Shown here: positions 17,809 through 26,607 of the stretch, in pieces
Position numbering within the stretch: the stretch's first letter is position 1
Layout of the letters: each line of letters begins with the position of its first letter
Virus record (IMG/VR): IMGVR_UViG_3300009082_000018
Coordinates: 1 to 64,000 of that record
Length of the DNA: 64,000 bases
Reading direction: 5' to 3' (one strand)
Source: a virus
Translations under genes and position numbers: made by a program
Notes under the pieces: model-generated
Told to the model about the DNA's origin: nothing
Database searches by the model: none
Seen by the model: only the letters and a program-made list of their open reading frames with translations

Positions 17809-19270
17809 TGTCAAAGAACTGGACGGTTCCGTAGTCGCGTCGTCTCAGCACATCATAGACGACTGGATAACGGATCGAAGAATGATGCCTTTGCTTGGTA
17901 TCATTCTGGACGTACATACTGCTGATCACAAAAACAACTTCTCAGCGCAACAGACGGCTGATCTTCGCGGTGTTCGTCACGAATGCACTATCCTGGCCAC
18001 CGACTACCTGGGCAAGCAGCCAGACATTCTCATCCCACACGTGATCATCACCCCTGCTAGACATTCAGGGATCGACAACTTCGACGAAGACCTGCCTCGT
18101 GGTTGTTCCAAGATGGTCGACGGATCAGTCTACGACACAGGCCTCAAGAACATCGACTACGCCAAACTCGATGGTGAGTGGTGCATGGTCGGTTTCGTTG
18201 GAGGAGCCTTCGAGTGCCCGTTCATCTTGTGCTGGTGGCCACACCCAGCCAATCGCTACGACCTTGCGACCAGTGGCTCTGGGTACAAGGGCAAAGCACT
18301 GGTACAGTACGATCCAAAGAAGGACAGATCCAGATTCCTGCGTCGGATCAATGGTACCTACTTTGCAATCAACAAACTTGGTAGCGTCTACTTGGACACG
18401 ACCGAGTCCAACTCCCAAGTCACTATCAAAGACGCGAAGGTCAAGAGAGAGCTGGTATCCAAGGGCGGTCACCTCCAGTTGGATATCGAGAAGAGTGCCC
18501 AGCTGGAGATCAATTTCAACGAAAAGGAGCACAAGGGTCCTAGGCTTGGCGCCGGCAGTACGAAGTCCGCTCCTGTCACTGATGTTGACCTTCCACACCC
18601 AGATCAACCCGTCACGGGTAGTCCGAAAGCCCGGTCTACCAAGCGTGGGTACCGACGGCAAAAGCAGTGGGAGACCTTTGAGAAGACTTCTAGATACGAT
18701 CTCTTTTGCGAAAACACAGAGGCTGAGGGTGACTCAGACAAGGGCAAGAAGGGGGAGGCCCTGCTCAAGGCTGAGGATACCATCTCAATCACGGTAGCCA
18801 AGGGAACTGACACAGGCACCATGATCAACATCGCAAAGGGCAAGATTCAGCTCTGGAGCGATGATGGAACTCAGATCAATGTACTTAATGACGAGGTGCA
18901 GCTCGTTACCAAAGGGGGTGGGTCTGTAGTTGTTAAAGGACAGGTCGTCACAGTAAATGGCCTGGTGAATGTTACCGGACCATTGTCTGTTGGTGGTGTT
19001 GGGGTTCCGACAATCTTGGGCACTCCGTTCCTGGCAGATCTTGGAGCGGACTACCTGGCAAAAGAGCTGGCATGCGCCACCACGACGCTGGCCCAGTGGA
19101 AAGCCCTGGCTGTAGCCAGCACAGGCCCGCTCGTGCCTCTCAAGGTGGCCTTTGAAGCAATGGCCACGGCCTGGGAGCTGTACAAAAACTCCATCCAGGC
19201 CTACATGACCAAGGCAATTCTACCACCGGCAGCCAACACATACCTGGCGAAGAACACGACTACCACATGA
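17801..19270 (+). CDS. Baseplate central spike protein (gp5/gpV-like)
   Basis: The ATG at 17801, inside the overlap with the hub stop, is chosen; the frame is open a little further upstream without a start signal. Of 489 residues, the first 200 form an OB-fold-like part, and from about residue 330 there is a repetitive strand series (EDTISITVAKGTDTGTMIN, IQLWSDDGTQINVLNDEV, GGGSVVVKGQVVTVNG) that reads as the triple beta-helix of a membrane-piercing spike. A helical C-terminal tail of about 80 residues is unusual for this family. No lysozyme domain is present, unlike T4 gp5. Confidence 0.78.
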   Translation: MDDVKELDGSVVASSQHIIDDWITDRRMMPLLGIILDVHTADHKNNFSAQQTADLRGVRHECTILATDYLGKQPDILIPHVIITPARHSGIDNFDEDLPRGCSKMVDGSVYDTGLKNIDYAKLDGEWCMVGFVGGAFECPFILCWWPHPANRYDLATSGSGYKGKALVQYDPKKDRSRFLRRINGTYFAINKLGSVYLDTTESNSQVTIKDAKVKRELVSKGGHLQLDIEKSAQLEINFNEKEHKGPRLGAGSTKSAPVTDVDLPHPDQPVTGSPKARSTKRGYRRQKQWETFEKTSRYDLFCENTEAEGDSDKGKKGEALLKAEDTISITVAKGTDTGTMINIAKGKIQLWSDDGTQINVLNDEVQLVTKGGGSVVVKGQVVTVNGLVNVTGPLSVGGVGVPTILGTPFLADLGADYLAKELACATTTLAQWKALAVASTGPLVPLKVAFEAMATAWELYKNSIQAYMTKAILPPAANTYLAKNTTTT

Positions 19271-19662
19271 TCTGCCCGCTTTTCCCACCGCTTCCTATTC
19301 TCTCGCTGAACATCCCAGCGATACCGTCGATCCCTTCGTTGCCTACTCTTCCTATGATCCCTATTCCAACGTTGCCGTCGATCAACCTAGAGATCCCACC
19401 GATCCCGTTGCCTCCGATTCCTGTTCTCTCGCTGAACATTCCAGTGATCCCATCGATCCCTGCGTTGCCCACGCTTCCAACAATTCCGATCCCGACACTC
19501 CCGTCGATCAATCTAGAGATACCACCGATCCCACTGCCGCCGATCCCAATATTGGCAATCAACATTCCAGTGATCCCATCGATCCCTGCGTTGCCCACGT
19601 TACCCACGCTGCCGGACTTGTCATTGACGTTCCCGTGTCCGACCGTGGAGGAGAAGCTGTAG
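19267..19662 (+). CDS. Proline-isoleucine repeat protein next to spike
   Basis: The whole 131-residue protein is a chain of (I/L)P units such as IPSIPALPTLP and PINLEIPPIPLPPIP arranged in three long repeats of about 42 residues. Proline at every second or third residue would enforce an extended polyproline or beta-like rod. The only cysteines are residue 3 and one near the end (TFPCPT), which could bracket the rod. It overlaps the spike stop as ATGA and is followed at once by the gp25-type gene, so it is probably a baseplate or spike part. I know no named family. Confidence 0.7.
   Translation: MICPLFPPLPILSLNIPAIPSIPSLPTLPMIPIPTLPSINLEIPPIPLPPIPVLSLNIPVIPSIPALPTLPTIPIPTLPSINLEIPPIPLPPIPILAINIPVIPSIPALPTLPTLPDLSLTFPCPTVEEKL
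19307..19616 (+). repeat. Tandem in-gene repeat, three copies of about 126 bp
   Basis: The proline-isoleucine gene is built of three imperfect direct repeats, each starting near CTGAACAT(C/T)CCAG or ATCAACATTCCAGTG and containing a copy of GATCCC(A/T)(T/G)CGTTGCC-like and CCGTCGATCAA-like words. The DNA identity between repeat 2 and repeat 3 is high, suggesting recent unequal exchange, while repeat 1 has drifted more. Repeat number may vary between related phages. Confidence 0.7.
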
Positions 19663-21639
19663 ATGGCTGACACCAAGGCTCTTGTCCTAAGAACATCTAC
19701 TCCAGCGGCCACTGTAGAGCGCCGGTTCTGGGCTACAGCAACCAGTGGCAAGATCCTTGGTTTGAGCTATTCCGGAAGCTCTGGTGTAGTCCTGTCCAGT
19801 GCCTACTCGATCTACCTTCTTGATCTGGCCACGAACTCGATCATGAATGTCCCTGGGTTGGACCCAGCTGGTAGGACGAATGAGGCGTTGTATCAGTTTC
19901 CTATGGCTCCTCAGCAGTACGAATGCACAGAGCCAGCCTCTACGGTGATCACTCCTACTCAGGAGGGAGGGAAGTTCGTCGAGAGTCAAGGAAGTCTATT
20001 CAAGGACATTAGGATCGGAGGTACGGTAGGGTTTCGTCCCAATCCAGCGTCTACAGAATTGATCCCGGGTCTTGGTAAGGCTACGGGAGTGCAGTTGACA
20101 ATGCCGGGTGCCCTGCAGCAGTTGTTCAATGATGAGAGAGGGTTGTCCCCGGATGAGGCCACCGGCTTCGACGACATCATCTTCTTGCGCAACATATTCA
20201 GGGCCTATTGGGATTTCAAACAGAATCCAGACACGGCCCGAAGGGTTGCCCTGGTGTGGATCTACGCCAAGGAGTCCGAGTCGTGGGTCGTGGAACCGAT
20301 GTCGTTTGTCACAAGTAGGGAGTCCAGCAAGCCATTGAGCTGGACCTACCAGATTCAACTGAGGACTCTCTATCCTTTGGGCTACACGTTTGTAGTAGTT
20401 GACGATGCTCTCGGATTCTTTGGAGGTCTTTCCAAGTTCCTCGGAGCCGTTCAGACACTGACAAAGGCGATCAAGGATATCGGTAAGTTCTTCAACCAGC
20501 TGTCCAGCCTAGTCAACTACATCGTTCGTCTTCCGTTCAAGCTTGTCAACGACATCATCGGAGGTGCCCTTTCTGTGATGTCGTCATTGTCTGATCTGAA
20601 AAACAGCTTGGATTTCTCGAATCTGCCAAAGCAGACCTGGGAGAAATGGGGATCAGACCTCAGAGAGGCCTACTATATCATGACCGGCGTGTCGAACACG
20701 TCGACGCCAACGGCCCCTCCGACAAGCAGCATCAACCCAGCTCCGAAAGACGCACCCGCGAATAATCGTGGTGCGACTGGGCAAGAAGGTAGAGACGGGG
20801 AAGCAGCTAAGGTGATCCGTGATGGTCTTCGTACTTTCAACTCCCTGATCACCAGCAGTTTGCTATGGGCGCAGAGCAAACAGGTACAGGTCAAGGACTA
20901 CTCATCGGCCTATCTGGATGAATTTGGTGAGCCTCCTCTCACCGCCGGTTCTCCTCTCAATGTTTCTAACATCACGGTACCGGAATCGGCCAAGCAAGTG
21001 ATCATTGAGGGAGGCGAAGACCTGCGAGCGATTGCAAAGAGGCTTCTCGGAAACGAAGCCTTGTGGAAGCTTCTGGCGATCCTAAATAATCTCAAGTCTC
21101 CCTACATTGCTGCTGTGAGGTCTCCTGGCGTGTTGACGTATGGAGATCCTATTCTGATCCCGAAATCTGCTGATGGAATTGAGGCACAGAGTGGAGTTGC
21201 ATCCACGACCAATACTGATGCAGCTTTAGAGGCTCTAGATCCGGTCATGAAGCGATACGGGCGAGACATTCGTCTGATATCCGTGAGCGATGATGGGGAA
21301 GCAGATCTAGGTGTCAACCAGCGCGGTGATTTCGATACGGTAGACGGAGTGGACAATGTCCACCAAGCAGTGATGATCAAGTTTTCAACAGAGCAGGGTG
21401 AACTGGCGACCCATCCCACGTTTGGGGCAAAGTACGCCATCGGTACGAAGTTCCCTTCGTTGGCCAAGTTGCAAGAATTCTCTCTCAATGCACAGAGGAC
21501 GCTGCGCCAGGATCCGCGTGTTGAAGAGATCACTGAATTTGGGATCAAAATCTACGCAGACCAGGTCCAACTCAAGGCGAAAGCTAGGCTACGTGGGGCG
21601 GATGTGCAGCTCCCCGTGTCTTTTCTGGTGAGGAGATAG
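19663..21639 (+). CDS. Baseplate protein: LysM-like plus gp25-like wedge domain fusion
   Basis: The 658-residue protein ends, from about residue 540, in a gp25-like wedge domain (FDTVDGVDNVHQAVMIKFST, then KFPSLAKLQEFSLNAQRTLRQDPRVEEI). In front of it, near residues 440-510, is a LysM-type segment (QVIIEGGEDLRAIAKRLLGNEALWKLLAILNNL and GDPILIPK) like those of gpX/gp53. The N-terminal 280 residues look like a hub or tail-tube initiator, followed by a Thr/Pro-rich linker. In many phages these are separate genes, so this is a multi-domain fusion that would join hub and wedge. The ATG follows the previous stop directly. Confidence 0.75.
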   Translation: MADTKALVLRTSTPAATVERRFWATATSGKILGLSYSGSSGVVLSSAYSIYLLDLATNSIMNVPGLDPAGRTNEALYQFPMAPQQYECTEPASTVITPTQEGGKFVESQGSLFKDIRIGGTVGFRPNPASTELIPGLGKATGVQLTMPGALQQLFNDERGLSPDEATGFDDIIFLRNIFRAYWDFKQNPDTARRVALVWIYAKESESWVVEPMSFVTSRESSKPLSWTYQIQLRTLYPLGYTFVVVDDALGFFGGLSKFLGAVQTLTKAIKDIGKFFNQLSSLVNYIVRLPFKLVNDIIGGALSVMSSLSDLKNSLDFSNLPKQTWEKWGSDLREAYYIMTGVSNTSTPTAPPTSSINPAPKDAPANNRGATGQEGRDGEAAKVIRDGLRTFNSLITSSLLWAQSKQVQVKDYSSAYLDEFGEPPLTAGSPLNVSNITVPESAKQVIIEGGEDLRAIAKRLLGNEALWKLLAILNNLKSPYIAAVRSPGVLTYGDPILIPKSADGIEAQSGVASTTNTDAALEALDPVMKRYGRDIRLISVSDDGEADLGVNQRGDFDTVDGVDNVHQAVMIKFSTEQGELATHPTFGAKYAIGTKFPSLAKLQEFSLNAQRTLRQDPRVEEITEFGIKIYADQVQLKAKARLRGADVQLPVSFLVRR

Positions 21640-21641
21640 TT

Positions 21642-23465
21642 ATGGCATTCCAGCCTCGCAACTTCGAGCAGATCCTCACGGACATGATTGCCCACATGAG
21701 GGCAAACACCACGGTGACGGATTACACTGTTGGTTCTGTGGCCAGGACTCTTCTCGAGGCGTGTGCCCTGGAAGACGATGAGCAGTACTACCAGATGGTC
21801 ATGCTGCTCGACGCTTTCAGGATTGCCACCTCGTCTGGAACCGATCTAGACGAGCGGGCGGCCGACTACAACCTCACTCGATTGGCTGCGTCATCATCCA
21901 GTGGTGAGGTAACAGTCCAAGATGGATCGTTGGTCACTAGCACATTGAAGTTTGATGTGACTTCTGGATCACCAAAGACCGTCTCCCTTGTAGACTCCAG
22001 CGACTTCCCGACAACGCCTCCCAACTTCACTGTTCGTATTGGGGAAGGAACCCCTCAAGTAGAGGATTGCACAGTCACGCTGCACAACCCTACTCTTGGA
22101 ACCTTCTCAGTATCTACTCTGCTAAACAACCATGAGGCAGGCGAGAGAATATCCAAACTAGGAGCTGGAGTCAGGACGATCAATTCTGGTCTTCAGGTGC
22201 AGGTACCAGCAAAGGGTAACAGCCCCGCTGTCACTTTTATCTCTACACTCAAGGTGACCCTGGCTGATGGAAACTACGAATCGTCTCCAATATCGATCCG
22301 AAGCAACAGCACTGGCAAGACCACGAATGTTTCTCCTACGCAGATCTCCCAGTTCCAGGGGTCAGCCCCATTCACTGGAGCTACTGTTACCAATAAGAAG
22401 TCGACATCAGGTGGCCGAGACATCGAAACAGACGATGAGTTCAGGGCTCGCCTGTTGCGCCGAATCAGAGAGTTATCTCGAGGCACTGTCAATGCTATCG
22501 AATCGGCCGTCATCGGAACCACGGACGCCACCACAGGTCGCAGCATTGTTACTTCCAAGATGCGGGAGGACTTCTCTGATCCGTTCAACAATGTCATCTA
22601 CGTCGACGATGGGACTGGGTTCACCCCGACAAAGACCAACATGGCCCAAACGTCCCTCAGTGCCCTCCATCTAGCTGGCGTTACGACGTTGAATGTCAGC
22701 TCAGTCAGCAATTTCCCAGACAGTGGATACGTGCTGATCGACGCCAATGGGGCCTCGGCTGAATACGTCAAGTACACCAGTCTCGGTCCTGGAAACGTGA
22801 TCAATCTGGCGTCATCAACGGCGAATGGCCATGCCAGCGGGCAGACGGTTCGACTGGTTGATGTGGTTGGCGTAGCCGAGGACGCTCAGAACTTCTTCCA
22901 GCTTCCAAATTGGCCCGTGCTTGAGAACACATTGGAGCTGTACGACAACGATTCAGGATCATTTGTTCGAAGAACAGAGAAGACTGAGTTCTACGTCAAT
23001 CGGACCAACGGGGAGATCCAGTACCTGGGGACAGGCCTGAACGCCGGCACGGTGGTTCTGTCCCATTGCTCCTTCTACACTGGTCTTATGGCACAGGTCC
23101 AGAAGGTGATCACGGGTGATCCAAACAACCGATCCAACTACCCCGGCGTGGTAGCCGGCGGTATTATGGTCCACGTTGGAACACCGATCATTCGTCGGAT
23201 TTCGGTTACTGTCACGATCACGGCCAAGAACGGGTACGACGAGATTCAGCTGCGGGGAGAGGTTCAGCGAGACGTCGAATCCTACATCGATGGTCTACTG
23301 ATCGGGGAGAATGTGTATCGTTCCAAGATCATCGAGAAAGCAGTGAGAATCACAGGTGTGGAGAACGCCGTAGTGACGTACCCTACGGAAGACCTTGTGA
23401 TCTTGGAAAATGAATTGCCTACTCCCTACGACATCAACGGCAACAGCCTGGTGACGGTGATCTAA
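21642..23465 (+). CDS. Baseplate wedge protein gpJ/gp6-like
   Basis: The 607-residue protein has the clear gpJ opening: a helical N-terminus (FEQILTDMIAHMRANTTVTDYTVGSVARTLLEACALEDDEQYYQMVMLLDAFRIATSSGTDLDERAADYNL) and, after a beta insertion, the conserved segment RDIETDDEFRARLLRRIRELSRGTVNAIESAV. The C-terminal region contains the last gpJ helix-strand part. Two GASSI-like beta insertions, near residues 70-230 and 330-380, make it larger than P2 gpJ. These proteins form the wedge ring that holds the baseplate in the extended state. Confidence 0.85.
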   Translation: MAFQPRNFEQILTDMIAHMRANTTVTDYTVGSVARTLLEACALEDDEQYYQMVMLLDAFRIATSSGTDLDERAADYNLTRLAASSSSGEVTVQDGSLVTSTLKFDVTSGSPKTVSLVDSSDFPTTPPNFTVRIGEGTPQVEDCTVTLHNPTLGTFSVSTLLNNHEAGERISKLGAGVRTINSGLQVQVPAKGNSPAVTFISTLKVTLADGNYESSPISIRSNSTGKTTNVSPTQISQFQGSAPFTGATVTNKKSTSGGRDIETDDEFRARLLRRIRELSRGTVNAIESAVIGTTDATTGRSIVTSKMREDFSDPFNNVIYVDDGTGFTPTKTNMAQTSLSALHLAGVTTLNVSSVSNFPDSGYVLIDANGASAEYVKYTSLGPGNVINLASSTANGHASGQTVRLVDVVGVAEDAQNFFQLPNWPVLENTLELYDNDSGSFVRRTEKTEFYVNRTNGEIQYLGTGLNAGTVVLSHCSFYTGLMAQVQKVITGDPNNRSNYPGVVAGGIMVHVGTPIIRRISVTVTITAKNGYDEIQLRGEVQRDVESYIDGLLIGENVYRSKIIEKAVRITGVENAVVTYPTEDLVILENELPTPYDINGNSLVTVI

Positions 23466-23466
23466 A

Positions 23467-26400
23467 ATGACATCCACCAAGTCCGCCATTCGAGAGTGCC
23501 GAGACCAGCTCTTCCTGGACAGATCTGTTGGCAACTATCTGTCCAGGGTTGGGTCGAACTTGAGCATGGACCGACCTCAGCTTGGCTACCACAACGATAG
23601 CTTGTGGCGGGCCGTGGTGCGTCGTGGAGCCGTCGACTACTTGCAGATTGCCAACCTGTTCCGGGATTGGCTTGATGTTGTGTTTGGACCTCGAGTCACG
23701 GTGACGTCGGTTCTTTCTCAGACGACAGCGGCCTATGACGAATTTCTGATGATCGCTGATCCAAAACGACTTCCGCAGCGTGGGACAGTCGTTGTCAACG
23801 AGGGTTTGGTGACAGAGCAGACTTGGCTCTACACCTTCATCGATCCGCTCACCGGAAAGATGGACCTTTCGGGAGTGTTGAGCGACGTCATCGATCCGGA
23901 CAGCAACAATGCCTTTGGGACATTGCTGTCTGATGCCTTGATCGGAGCCACCTCACTACAGTTGTTGCTATCTCAGGCTGCTGCCTTTCCCACGTCTGGC
24001 TTCCCAAAGACTTTGCTTCTGGATGCTGGAACAGCTAGCGAAGAGGTGGTTACCCTAACCGGCCATGCCACGCCAGACAGTGCGCTGACGGTTTCCGCTC
24101 TGACCAAAGACCATTTCGGCCCCACTTCGTCGCCCGTGACCACTAGGTTCAAGCGATCTGAGGAGGGTGGCCAGGTCATTTTCGTTGTCGACTCTTCTTC
24201 CTTCCCCAAGGAAGGGTTGATCAAGATCATTGACAACGGATTTGGATCCACAGAGACCGTCGAGTTCTACAACAACGATCCGGAAAACGGCATCCTCTAT
24301 CTTCGAACAGCGATCACCAATTCCTACACCACTCTCACCACTCCGGTGACATTGATGAGAACTGGCTGCACAGTGCAGCTTGCACAGCTTCAGGTCAAGG
24401 GAGTCGGCTGGGAGGTGTTCCAGACAGAGCCACGCAAGATTCAGATCTACATCCCCAAAAGCATCGTGGAAGATCGATTGATCGATGCATCTTTTCTGCA
24501 TGGGGATTTTTCATCGATTCCAGCTAGCAGCTTGGCCGCCAATGCCAGCATTGGCGATTCACTGGTCATGGTCAACAACGGTCAGGACTTTCCGGTTGCC
24601 GGAAGTGTAATCATCGGTATTGGCTTTGGATCAGAAGAGAAGAGGAGTTACTGGCGTATCGGTGACTTTGATACAAGAATTTCAGCACGACCGGTCAGGG
24701 CAACAGGCACTCTCACAGTCGTTGCTCCTGGGTTGATCTCTGATGGAGAGACCTTCACCCTCAATGATGGGTTGAATCCTCCTCGTGTCTTCGAGTACGA
24801 CAAGACGGGTGCCTGGACCCCGGCCAACGTCAGAGTGAACATAGCTACAGCTGTGACGGTACAGGATGTCCGCGACGCGACACTTCTTGCGATCAACACG
24901 GCATCATCGCTTGACATGTCTTCCACAGTTCTGACCGTCAGCCAGTTGTCGTTGCGCAACTATCATTACGGAACAACAGGAAATCAGACCCAGTCAGACA
25001 CGGTAGCTGATCTAGGATTCATTCTGACCAACATGACGGGTGGTGTAGACGGAATACCTGTTGGAACGTCTACTCTCTACGTCGATAGTGCCATGACAAT
25101 CTGGGAAGCCAGGTACATGACCAAACAGCTTCTCATTGGTCGCGGTACTGGCACACCTGAGGTTGTGATCTGGAGTTCCATTGATCTGCAGCACAACACG
25201 ATTCAATTAGCCAGCCCAACAACGCTGCTGCACAACGACCTGGACTTCTGCGAGGTCTATCCCAAGAACCAGTTCAACCTCAACGTACCGTTGTCGAATG
25301 CTCACTTGGCCCTTGATGGTGTGCAGCTAGTTCACGATCAATACCCAGCAACCGATCTGGAGCTTGGTGATCCTACTGTTGCACCGACTAGTGACGACAC
25401 TAGGTACCGAGGTCACTACGTCTACTACCCAGGCAACTCGGCTCGCCGCAACAACATCGCGTCGGCCAACTTGTCAGAGCACCTTGCTGGGCCCGTGGGT
25501 TTGATTGTGGATGCTGTGTCGGGGTACACGTCTCTTGAGGTGCCAGATGCGGCTCTATTCGAGAGCACTGGAGCCTTCAGTGTCACCATTGGAAGAAAAC
25601 GAGGATCTACTGAATCTGTAGAGACATCAGGTGCCGCTGTTTTGGGAACCACTATGGTCACGCTGCCGGCGGTAGCGGTTCCGATTGGTTCCACGTCTGT
25701 TGCTTTGAGCCTTGGAGACGGGTTGCTGTTCCCCAAGCCATCCGGAGGGGCCCCCTACGGCTACCGTCTTGAGCTTGACGTCAACAACGTCACCGGGAGG
25801 TCTCTGATCGGTGTCCGCGAGGTGATTGGAGACACGATTTACTTCGAGACACCCACCACGGTTGGCTACGTGGGCGGCGAGACAATCCGTCTGAAGTCTG
25901 ACGTGATCTTGCTGTCAGCACCGTTGGCCAACAAGCATCTTGGCAAAATCCCGTACACCAACAGATTGAGCCTGACCCCAGGTAGCCTGTTGTCACCGGA
26001 CAAGGTTCACCTGGTGGAAGAGCTACGGACCTATATCACGGTCACGTCGATCACCGATATGCCAACTGTGCTTGGCACAGTGATCTTCAATTTCGGTACA
26101 GGCTCAACTCCTGTTGAGGGGCGCACCAAAGTTACCCTTACAGCAGGGGGCGTCAACGCCGATCTTGACGACACGTCCCGGTTCCCAACTGGCGACTTCA
26201 TGATCGTAATAGGATCAGGATCGAAGCGAGAACGCCGGCACGTGAGCAGCAACAACGTGGGTCTGAACAGGCTGATCTTGAGCAGTGGTGCTGACTACAC
26301 CCACGAAAAGTGGACACAAGTACAGTTTGATCCGGGAGACCAGACCGAGGTAAGCTACGATGCCACGGTGACCTTGGTTGGTCCTATCAATCGACTTGTG

Positions 26401-26598
26401 TTCAACGAGGGAGTCTACCTGCCGGCGCACTTCCAGAAGAATCTGCCGGTAGTAGCAAAAGCCAAAGAAAGCGAACCTTCTGACTACGGGACCGACTACC
26501 CGCTCATCCTCTGGGGAGGATGGGACACCCAGCTGCGATTTCTGCTAGACTGGGGCCGGGCTGCTGGCGTTCAGGTAGTCGTCATCACGGACAAGTAG
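23467..26598 (+). CDS. Large baseplate wedge/periphery protein (gpI/gp7 position)
   Basis: The 1043-residue protein starts with a gpI-like N-terminus (LFLDRSVGNYLSRVGSNLSMDRPQLGYHNDSLWRAVVRRGAVDYLQIANLFRDWLDVVFGP). The rest is a series of beta modules, each holding a phrase such as SLQLLLSQAAAFPTSGFPKTLLLD, VIFVVDSSSFPKEGLIKIID or ADLDDTSRFPTGDFMIVIG, i.e. an F-P-x-x-G-x-(I/L) motif repeated at least eight times. It ends in a short gp7-like tail. Position after gpJ fits a wedge or fibre-anchoring protein. Confidence 0.65.
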   Translation: MTSTKSAIRECRDQLFLDRSVGNYLSRVGSNLSMDRPQLGYHNDSLWRAVVRRGAVDYLQIANLFRDWLDVVFGPRVTVTSVLSQTTAAYDEFLMIADPKRLPQRGTVVVNEGLVTEQTWLYTFIDPLTGKMDLSGVLSDVIDPDSNNAFGTLLSDALIGATSLQLLLSQAAAFPTSGFPKTLLLDAGTASEEVVTLTGHATPDSALTVSALTKDHFGPTSSPVTTRFKRSEEGGQVIFVVDSSSFPKEGLIKIIDNGFGSTETVEFYNNDPENGILYLRTAITNSYTTLTTPVTLMRTGCTVQLAQLQVKGVGWEVFQTEPRKIQIYIPKSIVEDRLIDASFLHGDFSSIPASSLAANASIGDSLVMVNNGQDFPVAGSVIIGIGFGSEEKRSYWRIGDFDTRISARPVRATGTLTVVAPGLISDGETFTLNDGLNPPRVFEYDKTGAWTPANVRVNIATAVTVQDVRDATLLAINTASSLDMSSTVLTVSQLSLRNYHYGTTGNQTQSDTVADLGFILTNMTGGVDGIPVGTSTLYVDSAMTIWEARYMTKQLLIGRGTGTPEVVIWSSIDLQHNTIQLASPTTLLHNDLDFCEVYPKNQFNLNVPLSNAHLALDGVQLVHDQYPATDLELGDPTVAPTSDDTRYRGHYVYYPGNSARRNNIASANLSEHLAGPVGLIVDAVSGYTSLEVPDAALFESTGAFSVTIGRKRGSTESVETSGAAVLGTTMVTLPAVAVPIGSTSVALSLGDGLLFPKPSGGAPYGYRLELDVNNVTGRSLIGVREVIGDTIYFETPTTVGYVGGETIRLKSDVILLSAPLANKHLGKIPYTNRLSLTPGSLLSPDKVHLVEELRTYITVTSITDMPTVLGTVIFNFGTGSTPVEGRTKVTLTAGGVNADLDDTSRFPTGDFMIVIGSGSKRERRHVSSNNVGLNRLILSSGADYTHEKWTQVQFDPGDQTEVSYDATVTLVGPINRLVFNEGVYLPAHFQKNLPVVAKAKESEPSDYGTDYPLILWGGWDTQLRFLLDWGRAAGVQVVVITDK

Positions 26599-26607
26599 GA
26601 GAGGACC

